Origin: Pseudomonas rustica
Lineage (GTDB): Bacteria; Pseudomonadota; Gammaproteobacteria; Pseudomonadales; Pseudomonadaceae
Assembly: GCF_018336155.1 (NCBI RefSeq)
Contig: NZ_JAGYHF010000007.1
Coordinates: 62,001 to 126,000 of the forward strand
Direction of reading: 5' to 3'
DNA length: 64,000 nucleotides
Shown here: piece after piece, positions 16,562 through 25,356 of the stretch
Layout of the letters: each line of letters starts with the position of its first letter
Numbering within the stretch: the first letter of the stretch is position 1
Position numbers and translations under genes: made by a program
Notes under the pieces: generated by a model
Told to the model about the DNA's origin: nothing
The model's input: the letters and a program-made list of their open reading frames with translations, nothing else
Database searches by the model: none

Positions 16562-16876
16562 TTATTTCGGGACGCAGGTCAGTTTGATGCGCAACTTGAT
16601 GATCGAGCGGGTGAACTTGGCCGTGGCGTTTTTATGTTTGCCGGCCGGGACATCGATGCTGCGGGTGCGCGGCGCCTCGGGGCCGTTGCTGAACACGGCC
16701 TTGCACGTCGCATCGACATCGCCGTAGTTGGCGACCCGAATGGAGCCGATGTCGTTGTCGGTGTCGTAGGTTTCGTAGTCGATCTTCAAACCGTTGAGAT
16801 CCTTTTCCACGTCGATCGGGTACGCGAACGCCGTCAGCGGCAGCAGCGCCAGCAACACACAACAGAATTTTTTCAT
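16562..16876 (-). CDS. small periplasmic protein with one likely disulfide
   Basis: A 104-residue secreted protein. The signal peptide covers residues 1-18 (ending TAFA). The mature part looks like a small beta sandwich (GSIRVANYGDVDATCKAVFS) and has two cysteines, one in DATCKAVF and one in KLTCVPK near the C-terminus, which could pair. Homologues in Pseudomonas are often mislabelled 3-phosphoglycerate kinase; nothing here supports that activity. It is divergent from the LysR gene 49 bases away and may be controlled by it. Function unknown. Confidence 0.7.
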   Translation of the reverse strand: MKKFCCVLLALLPLTAFAYPIDVEKDLNGLKIDYETYDTDNDIGSIRVANYGDVDATCKAVFSNGPEAPRTRSIDVPAGKHKNATAKFTRSIIKLRIKLTCVPK

Positions 16877-16925
16877 TCGGCAGTCTCCATGAGGGATCGC
16901 CAGCTTAGGACAAGAGGAGCTATTG

Positions 16926-17849
16926 ATGAAAGCGCCCCGCGTGACCCTGGATCAATGGCGAACATTGCAGGCCGTGGTCGACCATGGCGGATTTGCCCAG
17001 GCCGCCGAGGCCCTGCACCGCTCGCAGTCGTCGGTGAGTTACACCGTCGCGCGCATGCAGGATCAACTCGGCGTGCCGCTGTTGCGCATCGATGGGCGTA
17101 AAGCCGTGCTCACCGAAGCCGGCGGCGTGTTGCTGCGTCGTTCGCGGCAATTGGTGAAACAGGCCAGTCAGCTCGAAGACCTCGCCCATCACATGGAACA
17201 AGGCTGGGAAGCGGAAGTGCGGCTGGTGGTCGACGCCGCTTACCCGAGTGCGCGCATCGTGCGCGCGCTCACCGCGTTCATGCCGCAAAGCCGTGGCTGC
17301 CGCGTGCGTCTGCGTGAGGAAGTGTTGTCGGGTGTGGAAGAAGTCCTGCTCGAAGGCGTGGCCGATCTGGCCATCACCGGCCTGAGCATTCCCGGCCACC
17401 TCGGCGCGGAATTGAGCGACGTCGAGTTCATCGCCGTCGCCCACCCCGATCACCCGCTGCACCGGCTCAATCGCGAACTGAGTTTTCAGGATCTGGAAAC
17501 GCAGATGCAAGTGGTGATCCGCGACTCCGGCCGCCAGCAACCCCGCGATGTCGGCTGGCTCGGCGCCGAACAGCGTTGGACGGTCGGCAGCCTCGCCACC
17601 GCCGCAACATTTGTCAGCAGCGGTCTGGGTTTTGCCTGGTTGCCTCGGCACATGATTGAACGAGAACTCAAGGATGGCTCGCTCAAGCTGCTACCGTTGG
17701 ACAGGGGCGGCACCCGCAACTCCAGCTTCTATCTGTATTCGAACAAAGACAAACCCCTGGGCCCGGCGACGCAAATCCTCATCGAACTGCTGCGCACCTT
17801 CGATACGTTGCCTTTGGATGCGCCGTACGCCGCCCCTGAACAAGCCTGA
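16926..17849 (+). CDS. LysR-family transcriptional regulator
   Basis: A 307-residue regulator: winged helix-turn-helix at residues 8-65 (GGFAQAAEALHRSQSSVSYT is the recognition region), then a two-lobe ligand-binding domain. The ATG at 16926 has GAGGAG six bases upstream; a TTG one codon earlier is not needed. The start WRTLQAVVDHGGF is typical of the branch that in P. aeruginosa includes several uncharacterised regulators. It is divergent from the small periplasmic protein gene and is followed after 14 bases by a hydrolase, its two likeliest targets. The ligand is unknown. Confidence 0.88.
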   Translation: MKAPRVTLDQWRTLQAVVDHGGFAQAAEALHRSQSSVSYTVARMQDQLGVPLLRIDGRKAVLTEAGGVLLRRSRQLVKQASQLEDLAHHMEQGWEAEVRLVVDAAYPSARIVRALTAFMPQSRGCRVRLREEVLSGVEEVLLEGVADLAITGLSIPGHLGAELSDVEFIAVAHPDHPLHRLNRELSFQDLETQMQVVIRDSGRQQPRDVGWLGAEQRWTVGSLATAATFVSSGLGFAWLPRHMIERELKDGSLKLLPLDRGGTRNSSFYLYSNKDKPLGPATQILIELLRTFDTLPLDAPYAAPEQA

Positions 17850-17863
17850 CACGGAGTCCACCG

Positions 17864-18667
17864 ATGGCGTATTTCGAGCACGAAGGTTGCAACCTGCACT
17901 ACGAGGAATATGGCCACGGTACGCCGTTGCTGCTGGTTCACGGGCTCGGTTCGAGCACGCTGGACTGGGAAATGCAGATCCCGGCACTCGCCGCGCACTA
18001 CCGGGTAATCGTCCCGGATGTTCGCGGCCACGGCCGCTCGGACAAACCCCGCGAGCGCTACAGCATCGCCGGTTTCAGCGCCGACCTCCTCGCACTCATC
18101 GAACATTTGAACCTCGGCCCGGTGCATTACGCCGGGCTGTCCATGGGCGGCATGATCGGTTTTCAGTTCGCCGTCGATCACCCGCAATTGCTTAAAAGCC
18201 TGACCATCGTCAACAGCGCGCCCGAGGTCAAACTGCGCAGCCGTGATGACTATTGGCAGTGGTTCAAACGCTGGAGCCTGATGCGCGTGCTCAGCCTCGA
18301 AACCATCGGCAAAGCCCTCGGCGGCAAACTTTTTCCCAAGCCGGAACAGGCCGATCTGCGGCAGAAAATGGCCGAACGCTGGGCAAAAAACGACAAACGT
18401 GCTTATCTCGCCAGCTTCGATGCGATTGTCGGTTGGGGCGTTCAGGAACGACTTTCCCGCGTGACCTGTCCAACCCTCATCGTCAGCGCCGACCGCGACT
18501 ACACACCCGTCGCGCTGAAAGAAACCTATGTAAAACTGCTGCCTGATGCACGGCTGGTGGTGATCGACGATTCGCGCCACGCCACCCCGCTCGACCAACC
18601 GCAACGCTTCAATCAAACGCTGCTGGAGTTTCTCGCCACAGCCGACCTTCAATCTCAGGATCACTGA
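17864..18667 (+). CDS. alpha/beta-hydrolase
   Basis: A 267-residue cytoplasmic hydrolase of the alpha/beta fold. The oxyanion motif is HGLG (26-29), the nucleophile elbow GLSMGG places Ser93 at the active site, an Asp follows in VSADRDYTP and the His in DDSRHATP. The fold resembles 3-oxoadipate enol-lactonases and esterases, but the exact substrate is not evident. It lies 14 bases after the LysR gene and ends three bases before ppiA, so the three genes probably form one transcript. Confidence 0.85.
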   Translation: MAYFEHEGCNLHYEEYGHGTPLLLVHGLGSSTLDWEMQIPALAAHYRVIVPDVRGHGRSDKPRERYSIAGFSADLLALIEHLNLGPVHYAGLSMGGMIGFQFAVDHPQLLKSLTIVNSAPEVKLRSRDDYWQWFKRWSLMRVLSLETIGKALGGKLFPKPEQADLRQKMAERWAKNDKRAYLASFDAIVGWGVQERLSRVTCPTLIVSADRDYTPVALKETYVKLLPDARLVVIDDSRHATPLDQPQRFNQTLLEFLATADLQSQDH

Positions 18668-18670
18668 CCC

Positions 18671-19234
18671 ATGCTGAAAAAACTCGCCCTCGCCGCCGGT
18701 ACCGTTCTGTTTGCCGCCAACCTGATGGCAGCAACGCCAGCCAAGGCGCCACACGTGCTGCTGGACACCACCAACGGCCAGATCGAAATCGAGCTGGATC
18801 CGGTCAAGGCGCCGATCAGTACCAAGAACTTCCTTGAGTACGTCGACAGCGGCTTCTACACCAACACCATTTTCCACCGCGTGATTCCGGGCTTCATGGC
18901 TCAGGGCGGCGGTTTCACCCAACAAATGCAACAGAAAGACACCAAGGCACCGATCAAGAACGAAGCCAGCAATGGTCTGCACAACGTTCGCGGCACGCTG
19001 TCGATGGCGCGCACTTCCAACCCGGATTCGGCCACCAGCCAGTTCTTCATCAACGTGGCCGACAACGCCTTCCTCGATCCGGGCCGTGACGCCGGTTACG
19101 CGGTGTTCGCCAAAGTGGTCAAGGGCATGGACGTGGTCGACATCATCGTCAACTCGCAGACCACCACTAAAAGCGGCATGCAAAACGTGCCTGTCGACCC
19201 TGTGATCATCAAGTCGGCCAAGCGCATCGACTAA
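18671..19234 (+). CDS. ppiA: periplasmic peptidyl-prolyl cis-trans isomerase (cyclophilin)
   Basis: A 187-residue cyclophilin that speeds prolyl isomerisation during folding of exported proteins. Residues 1-21 are a signal peptide (ending NLMAA). The catalytic core is clear: [13 protein letters not shown] (with the catalytic Arg), then [19 protein letters not shown], and [15 protein letters not shown]. Length is normal for PpiA. It begins three bases after the hydrolase stop, which suggests translational coupling; a link in function between the two is not obvious. Confidence 0.92.
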   Translation: MLKKLALAAGTVLFAANLMAATPAKAPHVLLDTTNGQIEIELDPVKAPISTKNFLEYVDSGFYTNTIFHRVIPGFMAQGGGFTQQMQQKDTKAPIKNEASNGLHNVRGTLSMARTSNPDSATSQFFINVADNAFLDPGRDAGYAVFAKVVKGMDVVDIIVNSQTTTKSGMQNVPVDPVIIKSAKRID

Positions 19235-19291
19235 GTTCTGCAGGGCATATCGAGCGGCGCCGGGCTGATCCCGCGCCGCTCACACTGATAA

Positions 19292-19323
19292 AAGGAGAGC
19301 CCGCATTCCGGGCGGTTATCTGA
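19292..19323 (+). promoter_or_regulatory. ribosome-binding site placed for an ATT start, with hairpin
   Basis: AAAGGAGAG lies at 19291-19299, 25 bases before the ATG at 19323 but only seven before an in-frame ATT at 19305. Between them GCCCG and CGGGC can pair (19299-19313). Either the ABC transporter starts at ATT, or the hairpin brings the ATG closer to the ribosome site. Confidence 0.45.
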
Positions 19324-21155
19324 TGCTCTATCGCCGTTTCGAACAACTGATCGACATATTCCGCGACGCCCCCACGGCGTCCCCTCCAGACCGTGTCTGG
19401 CCCTTCTATGTTTACTACCTCAAACAGGTCTGGCCGAGTTTCGCCGCCCTGCTCGTCGTTGGCCTCTTCGCCGCGTTGATCGAAGTGGCGCTGTTCAGTT
19501 ACCTGAGCCGCATCATCGACCTGGCCCAAGGCACACCGAATCCGAATTTCTTCAGCGACCACGCCCTCGAACTGACGTGGATGGTGGTGGTTGCCCTCGT
19601 GTTGCGGCCGATCTTTTTCGGCCTGCACGACCTGCTGGTGCATCAGACGCTGAGCCCCGGCATGACCAGCATGATCCGCTGGCAGAACCACAGCTATGTG
19701 CTCAAGCAGAGCCTGAATTTCTTCCAGAATGACTTCGCCGGGCGCATCGCCCAACGCATCATGCAGACCGGTAACTCGCTGCGTGATTCTGCGGTGCAAG
19801 CGGTGGATGCGCTGTGGCACGTGGTGATTTACGCGATCAGCTCGCTGGTACTGTTTGCCGAAGCTGACTGGCGTTTGATGATCCCGTTGCTGCTGTGGAT
19901 TGCCGCCTACATCGGCGCGCTCTACTACTTTGTGCCACGGGTCAAACAACGCTCGGTGGAAGCCTCCGACGCGCGCTCGAAACTGATGGGGCGCATCGTC
20001 GACGGCTACACCAACATCGCCACGCTGAAGCTGTTCGCCCACACCAATTTCGAACAGCACTACGCCAAGGAAGCCATCGAAGAACAGACCGTCAAAGCGC
20101 AACTGGCCGGTCGCGTGGTCACCAGCATGGACGTGGCGATCACCACCATGAACGGCTTGCTGATCGTCGGCACCACCGCGTTGGCCCTGTGGTTGTGGAC
20201 GCAATCGTTGATCACCGTCGGTGCGATTGCTTTGGCGACCGGTCTGGTGATTCGCATCGTCAACATGTCCGGCTGGATCATGTGGGTGGTCACCGGCATT
20301 TTCGAAAACATCGGCATGGTGCAGGACGGTCTGCAGACCATCGCGCAACCGGTCAGCGTCACCGATCGCGAAGACGCCAAACCGCTGCAAGTGGCCCGTG
20401 GCGAAGTGCGTTTCGAGCACGTCGATTTTCACTACGGCAAGAAGCGCGGGATCATCGGCGACCTCAACCTGAACATCAAACCGGGCGAGAAAATCGGTTT
20501 GATCGGGCCGTCCGGCGCCGGTAAATCGACCTTGGTCAACCTGCTGCTGCGCCTGTACGACGTCGAGGGTGGGCGCATTCTGATCGACGGGCAGAACATC
20601 GCCGATGTCGGTCAGGAAAGCCTGCGTGCGCGCATCGGCATGATCACCCAGGACACTTCGTTGCTGCACCGCTCGATCCGCGACAACTTGTTGTACGGCA
20701 AACCGGACGCGACCGATGTCGAGTTGTGGGACGCGGTGCACAAGGCGCGCGCCGATGAGTTTATTCCGTTGCTGTCGGACGCCGAGGGCCGTACCGGTTT
20801 CGATGCGCACGTCGGCGAGCGCGGGGTGAAGTTGTCCGGCGGTCAGCGTCAGCGCATTGCGATAGCGCGGGTGCTGCTCAAGGACGCGCCGATCCTGATC
20901 ATGGACGAAGCCACCTCGGCGCTGGACTCGGAAGTCGAAGCGGCGATTCAGGAAAGTCTGGAAACCCTGATGCAGGGCAAAACCGTGATCGCGATCGCGC
21001 ACCGACTCTCGACGATTGCGCGGATGGATCGGCTGGTGGTGCTGGAGAACGGCAAGATCGCCGAGAGCGGTACTCACGCGGAATTGCTCGCCCACCGTGG
21101 CCTGTATTCGCGGCTGTGGGCGCACCAGACCGGTGGGTTCGTCGGTATCGACTGA
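19323..21155 (+). CDS. ABC half-transporter (membrane domain fused to ATPase)
   Basis: A 610-residue exporter-type protein: six transmembrane segments in residues 35-325, then an ATPase domain with Walker A GPSGAGKST, signature LSGGQRQRIAIARV, Walker B ILIMDEATSALD and the switch His in AIAHRLSTI. It should act as a homodimer in the inner membrane and pump out a lipid, peptide or metal-linked compound; the cargo is not evident. There is no good ribosome site near the ATG; an in-frame ATT 18 bases upstream is perfectly placed (see the site at 19292). It is about 90 bases after ppiA. Confidence 0.88.
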   Translation: MLYRRFEQLIDIFRDAPTASPPDRVWPFYVYYLKQVWPSFAALLVVGLFAALIEVALFSYLSRIIDLAQGTPNPNFFSDHALELTWMVVVALVLRPIFFGLHDLLVHQTLSPGMTSMIRWQNHSYVLKQSLNFFQNDFAGRIAQRIMQTGNSLRDSAVQAVDALWHVVIYAISSLVLFAEADWRLMIPLLLWIAAYIGALYYFVPRVKQRSVEASDARSKLMGRIVDGYTNIATLKLFAHTNFEQHYAKEAIEEQTVKAQLAGRVVTSMDVAITTMNGLLIVGTTALALWLWTQSLITVGAIALATGLVIRIVNMSGWIMWVVTGIFENIGMVQDGLQTIAQPVSVTDREDAKPLQVARGEVRFEHVDFHYGKKRGIIGDLNLNIKPGEKIGLIGPSGAGKSTLVNLLLRLYDVEGGRILIDGQNIADVGQESLRARIGMITQDTSLLHRSIRDNLLYGKPDATDVELWDAVHKARADEFIPLLSDAEGRTGFDAHVGERGVKLSGGQRQRIAIARVLLKDAPILIMDEATSALDSEVEAAIQESLETLMQGKTVIAIAHRLSTIARMDRLVVLENGKIAESGTHAELLAHRGLYSRLWAHQTGGFVGID

Positions 21156-21164
21156 TGCCCTGAA

Positions 21165-21267
21165 TGATCGTTCCCACGCTCCGCGTGGGAACGCAGCCCG
21201 TGACGCTCCGCGTCACTGGACGCGGAGCGTCCCTTGAGGCATTCCCACGCAGAGCGTGGGAACGATC
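21165..21267. repeat. F3 composite inverted repeat, copy A
   Basis: TGATCGTTCCCACGCTCCGC, a complement GTGGGAACG, an inner dyad of the type GACGCTCCGCGTC ... GACGCGGAGCGTC and a closing CCCACGCAGAGCGTGGGAACG. The whole folds as three nested or adjacent hairpins. Other copies are at 27404 and 49935. Confidence 0.9.
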
Positions 21268-21408
21268 ACCGCCTCAGCCCGCCAACCACGGGCGCTGGCG
21301 GTTTTTTTGTGGCCGCTGGAAATCCGTAAAAACCCTGCTGTACTCAGCCAAGGCTTCGGAACGGAGCCTGTCGTAAGTCTGCAAGGACGCACAACTCGAT
21401 GCAGTCTC

Positions 21409-21423
21409 GATAGCAGCGCTATC
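21409..21423 (+). promoter_or_regulatory. small dyad next to the aqpZ ribosome site
   Basis: GATAGC and GCTATC flank three bases, directly before the AAGGA ribosome site and 14 bases from the aqpZ ATG. It may hinder ribosome access or be an operator. Confidence 0.35.
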
Positions 21424-21436
21424 AAGGACTCTTCTC

Positions 21437-22132
21437 ATGTCTCTGTTGAAACGTTCAGCTACGGAGTTGTTGGGTACGTTCTGGTTGGTGTTGGGTGGTT
21501 GCGGCAGCGCGGTGATCGCCGCGTCTTCGCCGTTGGGTATCGGCGTGCTGGGGGTGGCCCTGGCGTTTGGTCTGACGGTGCTGACCATGGCTTTCGCCAT
21601 CGGCCACATCAGCGGATGTCACCTCAACCCGGCCGTGTCGGTCGGTCTGGTCGTCGGCGGTCGATTCCCCGCCAAAGAGTTGCCTGCTTACATCATTGCC
21701 CAAGTGCTCGGCGCGATCCTCGCGGCGGCGTTGATCGCTCATATCGCCAGCGGCAAGGAAGGTTTCGATATTGCCTCCGGCCTCGCGTCCAACGGTTATG
21801 GCGAGCATTCTCCCGGCAAGTATTCGATGGCGGCAGGGTTTGTCACTGAGCTGGTGATGACCGCGATGTTCGTGATCATCATCCTCGGCGCGACCGACAG
21901 ACGCGCGCCACCGGGGCTGGCACCGATTGCCATCGGCCTCGGGCTGACGCTGATCCACCTGATCTCGATTCCGGTCACTAACACCTCGGTCAACCCGGCA
22001 CGCAGTACCGGGCCAGCGCTGATGGTGGGCGGCTGGGCGATTGCGCAGTTGTGGATGTTCTGGGTCGCGCCGCTGATAGGCGCGGTGGTGGGCGGCGGGA
22101 TCTACCGCTGGCTAGGCAAAGATGAAACCTGA
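21437..22132 (+). CDS. aqpZ: aquaporin Z
   Basis: A 231-residue water channel of the inner membrane, six transmembrane helices in two halves. The two pore motifs are HLNPAVS (NPA at 64-66) and SVNPARS (NPA at 186-188). The Arg after the second NPA and His in loop regions typical of water-selective aquaporins are present, which separates it from the glycerol channel GlpF. Length equals the E. coli protein. ATG at 21437 follows AAGGA by eight bases. It is monocistronic. Confidence 0.95.
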   Translation: MSLLKRSATELLGTFWLVLGGCGSAVIAASSPLGIGVLGVALAFGLTVLTMAFAIGHISGCHLNPAVSVGLVVGGRFPAKELPAYIIAQVLGAILAAALIAHIASGKEGFDIASGLASNGYGEHSPGKYSMAAGFVTELVMTAMFVIIILGATDRRAPPGLAPIAIGLGLTLIHLISIPVTNTSVNPARSTGPALMVGGWAIAQLWMFWVAPLIGAVVGGGIYRWLGKDET

Positions 22133-22148
22133 GCCCAACACAAAACCC

Positions 22149-22240
22149 TGTAGGAGCAGAGCTTGCTCGCGAAAGCGGTGTATCAGTCGATACTTTCGTG
22201 ACTGCTACACCGCTATCGCGAGCAAGCTCTGCTCCTACAA
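22149..22240. repeat. F1 REP pair, long-spacer form (GTAGGAGCAGAG variant)
   Basis: TGTAGGAGCAGAGCTTGCTC and the exact complement ending AGCTCTGCTCCTACA are separated by about 45 bases. It separates the convergent aqpZ and FemAB-like genes. Confidence 0.92.
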
Positions 22241-22245
22241 GGGTT

Positions 22246-23370
22246 CTAGGTTTGGCGGTAGGGCAAGGCTGTTCGGGCTTCTTCGGCATAAGCGAGGACG
22301 CCGGCGCGCTCTTGCTCGAGGAAGTCTTTGACCGCCGCTTTCAGCCCCGGATGGCGCAAGTAATGCCAAGAATGCGTGATCACCGGCTCAAACCCGCGAA
22401 TCAATTTGTGCTCCCCCTGAGCACCCGCATCAAAGCGCTGAAAACCCTGTGCAATCGCGTAATCCATGCCCTGATAAAAACACGTTTCGAAATGCAGCCG
22501 ATCAAACTCCGCCAGGCAACCCCAATAACGGCCGTAGAAACTGTCGCCACCGACCAGACTGAAGGCCATCGCCACCGGCCGTGAGCCCTGTTTTGCCAAC
22601 ACCACACGAATCGCTTCGGGCATGCGCTCGGCGAGCAAACTGAAAAACTCCCGCGTCAGATAAGGCGCTTGCCGGCGCACCGCATAGGTATTGGCGTAGC
22701 AGGCATAGACGAAATCCCACTGCGCCTCATCCAGTTCACGCCCCTCCAGCCATTCAAACTCAAAACCCTGCCCCGCCACTTGCTCGCGCTCTTTGCGCAT
22801 CTGCTTGCGCTTGCGCGAAGCGAGCACGTCGAGGAAGTCTTGAAAGTCGCGATAACCCCGATTTTGCCAGTGATACTGACAGCCGATGCGCTGCAGCCAA
22901 CCGGGTTGCTCGGCCATCGCTGCATCGGTAAACGGGTCAGTGAAATTGATGTGCGCGCTGGAAAGCTCTTCGATTTCCAGATACCCCGGCAGGCTTTTCA
23001 GCAGTTCGAAACCGTCTTCGACATTCGCCGCCAACAAGCGCGGGCCACTGACCGGGCTGAACGGCACGGCGATCAACAATTTGGGGTAATAGTCGATGCC
23101 GGCGCGGGCACAGGCGTCGGCCCAGCCATGATCGAACACGTACTCGCCGTAGGAATGCCACTTGCGATAACTGGGCAGCGCGGCGATCAGGCGATCATCT
23201 TCGATGTGCAGCAAATGCTCCGGCAGCCAACCGGTGTGCGGGCCAACGCTGCCGCTGTCTTCCAGCGCACTGAGAAAGGCATGCCGCAGAAACGGCTGAT
23301 TCTCGGGCACCAATGCGTCCCAGCTTGCGGGGGCGATTTCTGACAGGTTTTGCAGGCGTTGCAACGGCAT
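22246..23370 (-). CDS. GNAT/FemAB-fold protein (COG3146 type)
   Basis: A 374-residue cytoplasmic protein of the widespread COG3146 group, an acyl-CoA N-acyltransferase (GNAT/FemAB) fold of unknown substrate. Recognisable blocks are LPSYRKWHSYGEYVFDHGWA, FTPVSG-like PFSPVSGPRLL, and FYGRYWGC followed by HFETCFYQGMDYAI near the C-terminus. ATG at 23370 is supported by GGAG nine bases upstream; a GTG 15 bases earlier has no ribosome site. FemAB relatives transfer amino acids in cell-wall synthesis, but this group lacks a tested activity. Confidence 0.8.
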   Translation of the reverse strand: MPLQRLQNLSEIAPASWDALVPENQPFLRHAFLSALEDSGSVGPHTGWLPEHLLHIEDDRLIAALPSYRKWHSYGEYVFDHGWADACARAGIDYYPKLLIAVPFSPVSGPRLLAANVEDGFELLKSLPGYLEIEELSSAHINFTDPFTDAAMAEQPGWLQRIGCQYHWQNRGYRDFQDFLDVLASRKRKQMRKEREQVAGQGFEFEWLEGRELDEAQWDFVYACYANTYAVRRQAPYLTREFFSLLAERMPEAIRVVLAKQGSRPVAMAFSLVGGDSFYGRYWGCLAEFDRLHFETCFYQGMDYAIAQGFQRFDAGAQGEHKLIRGFEPVITHSWHYLRHPGLKAAVKDFLEQERAGVLAYAEEARTALPYRQT

Positions 23371-23653
23371 CAACGGGCTCTCCACATCGGGGCTTCAAAG
23401 CCCGGCGAGTATCGCTTATCGACGTGCTTTGCACACGCTCCTTCGGCCGACACCGCTCTAAATCAATCGTTCCGGCCAAACACCCATCGTCATCATCCTG
23501 CCATCACTGTGCCACTGCACTGTCATAAACCATCGCGATACTGGCGCCTGTTTTTAGAGCGTCGGGTTATAGCCCGGCCACTGTTTTCCGACCTTCAACC
23601 GTCGGTTGTGTCCAGGATGGTTCAGCCATCCCCTTTCATCTTCGGAGATTGCT

Positions 23654-24985
23654 ATGCGTCTTGCTTCCACGAAAACTGCGGCGGCCCTGTGTGGCGGCCT
23701 GTTGCTGGCCATGAGTGTTCCGGCCAGCGCCGCAGTCGACGCCAAACTGCTCGACATGCTTAAAGCCAACGGCTCGATTTCCCAGGCGCAGTACATCGAA
23801 CTGCAAACCGAACTGGCCAAGGATCAAAAGGCTCAGCAAATCGCGCAGCAGGCGCAGCAAGAGACCAACCAACAGGTTGCGGCTGTCGCGAAGAAAAACG
23901 ACGAACAAAGCCTTTTCGACCAGAAACTGGCCTGGGCGGCGAAAACCCAGTTCAAGGGTGACGTGCGTTTCCGTCAGGAAAACGTGCACAACGACGGCGT
24001 GCCGAACAGCAAAGACCAGGATCGTCAGCGCATTCGTGCCCGTCTGGGTGCCTACAGCGAGATCAACCCGCAAGTCGACACCGGCATTCGTATCGCCACC
24101 GGCAGCAGCGATGACGCACGCTCGACCAACCAGGATCTGAACAATTACTTCGACAAGAAGCAGATCTGGCTCGACCTGGGCTACGTCGACTATCACCCTG
24201 ACGCGGTGAAAAACCTGCACCTGATCGCCGGTAAAATGGCTCAGCCGTGGGTGAGCATGGGCGACATCATCTGGGACAGCGATATCAACCCGGAAGGTCT
24301 GGCGGTCACTTACAAGTATCCGTTGGACGGTGGCGCCGAGTTGTTCGGTAGCGCCGGCCACTACACCCTCAAGGACAACGTTGACGGCGAAGGCGTGCAG
24401 TTCAAGCACGACCTGCGTCTGTACACCGGCCAGTTGGGTGCGCGCTTCGCCATCACCGACAGCGTGAAAATGACCGTCGGCGGCAGCATTTATTCTTACG
24501 ACAACGACAAGGACAGCGCCTGCCCGACTACCGGCACCGCTACCGCGCCATGCGCCCTGGCCGTCAACGGCAACAGCCCGAACGAGACCTTCAAACTGTA
24601 CGAAGGCTTCGGTCAGATCGACTTCAGCAACCTGCCGGTTCCATTGGCGATCTACGGTCAGTACGTCAACAACCAAGACGCCAGCACCGATCAGGACACT
24701 GGCTGGCTGGCCGGTGTGAAGTCCAAGCTGTACGGCTTCAACGTCGACTACAACTATCGCGACGTGCAGCGTAATGCCGTGGTCGGCGCCTTCACCGACT
24801 CCGACTTCGCCAACGGTTACACCGGTTCGCGCGGCAGCAAGTTGAAAGTGAGCTACGAGCTGGACAAGAACTTCACCCTGGGCGCCACATACTTTATGGC
24901 TAACTCGGATTACACCAACGCTAGCATCAGAAAGACCGACTCCGACATTGACACCCTGCAACTGGATGCCGAAGCCAAGTTCTAA
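23654..24985 (+). CDS. putative porin with N-terminal coiled coil
   Basis: A 443-residue outer-membrane protein. Signal peptide residues 1-27 (ending VPASA), then a Gln/Ala-rich helix (roughly 35-85, with QQIAQQAQQETNQQ) that should form a trimeric coiled coil in the periplasm, then a beta-barrel of about 16 strands ending in Phe (DAEAKF), as barrel assembly requires. It belongs to the putative-porin group typical of pseudomonads. ATG at 23654 has GGAG six bases upstream. An earlier frame start at 23606 is ignored because the signal peptide begins at 23654. The solute is unknown. It is monocistronic. Confidence 0.87.
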   Translation: MRLASTKTAAALCGGLLLAMSVPASAAVDAKLLDMLKANGSISQAQYIELQTELAKDQKAQQIAQQAQQETNQQVAAVAKKNDEQSLFDQKLAWAAKTQFKGDVRFRQENVHNDGVPNSKDQDRQRIRARLGAYSEINPQVDTGIRIATGSSDDARSTNQDLNNYFDKKQIWLDLGYVDYHPDAVKNLHLIAGKMAQPWVSMGDIIWDSDINPEGLAVTYKYPLDGGAELFGSAGHYTLKDNVDGEGVQFKHDLRLYTGQLGARFAITDSVKMTVGGSIYSYDNDKDSACPTTGTATAPCALAVNGNSPNETFKLYEGFGQIDFSNLPVPLAIYGQYVNNQDASTDQDTGWLAGVKSKLYGFNVDYNYRDVQRNAVVGAFTDSDFANGYTGSRGSKLKVSYELDKNFTLGATYFMANSDYTNASIRKTDSDIDTLQLDAEAKF

Positions 24986-25058
24986 CCGCGTCAATTTAGC
25001 CCGGTGCGGGCGGGACGATCCCCATCATCCGTTCGTTTCACCCGCACTGCGCTACTCT

Positions 25059-25128
25059 GCCGAAGGCTGCGATCTTTTGATCTTGTTTATCAAGGTCAAA
25101 AGATCGCAGCCTTCGGCAGCTCCTACAG
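25059..25128. repeat. F2 inverted repeat pair overlapping a stop codon
   Basis: GCCGAAGGCTGCGATCTTTT, a short spacer and the complement ending CTTCGGCAGCTCCTACA. The right end supplies the TAG stop (25123-25125) of the anti-sigma gene. Confidence 0.9.
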
Positions 25129-25356
25129 GTCTTTGCGGCGTTGTTCGGCGAGGCGTTCGGCCAAGGCGTCCACGCCCTCTTCAGGTTTTTCCGGCATTGC
25201 CTTCAACGTCGCCTGCATCAAGCGCATCTGCCGAAAAAAGCGGCGGCAATTGGGGCAGAACATCAGGTGATGACGCACCATCAGTTTCTCGCGGAAGCTC
25301 AACTGGCCATCGAGATAATCGCTGGAGCGCGCCACTTGTTCTTTACAGGTCAGCAT
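25123..25356 (-). CDS. zinc-finger anti-sigma factor
   Basis: A 77-residue protein with a ZAS-type motif: His30, Cys34 and Cys37 (HLMFCPNC) bind zinc, with an upstream helix SSDYLDGQLSFREK that normally grips the sigma factor. There is no transmembrane segment, so it is a soluble anti-sigma, probably redox- or metal-responsive. Its ATG overlaps the last seven bases of the sigma gene, a sign of tight coupling. The last residues RKDL and the stop are formed by a F2 repeat. Confidence 0.85.
   Translation of the reverse strand: MLTCKEQVARSSDYLDGQLSFREKLMVRHHLMFCPNCRRFFRQMRLMQATLKAMPEKPEEGVDALAERLAEQRRKDL

Noticed and set aside
19209..21125. Long minus-strand frame opposite the ABC transporter
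   Set aside because: The plus strand has intact Walker, signature and switch motifs; the minus frame is His/Arg/Gln-rich and without motif.
23519..23536. Half Pho box (CTGTCATAAAC) upstream of the porin
   Set aside because: The second half CATCGCG does not match CTGTCAT, so a PhoB site is not supported.
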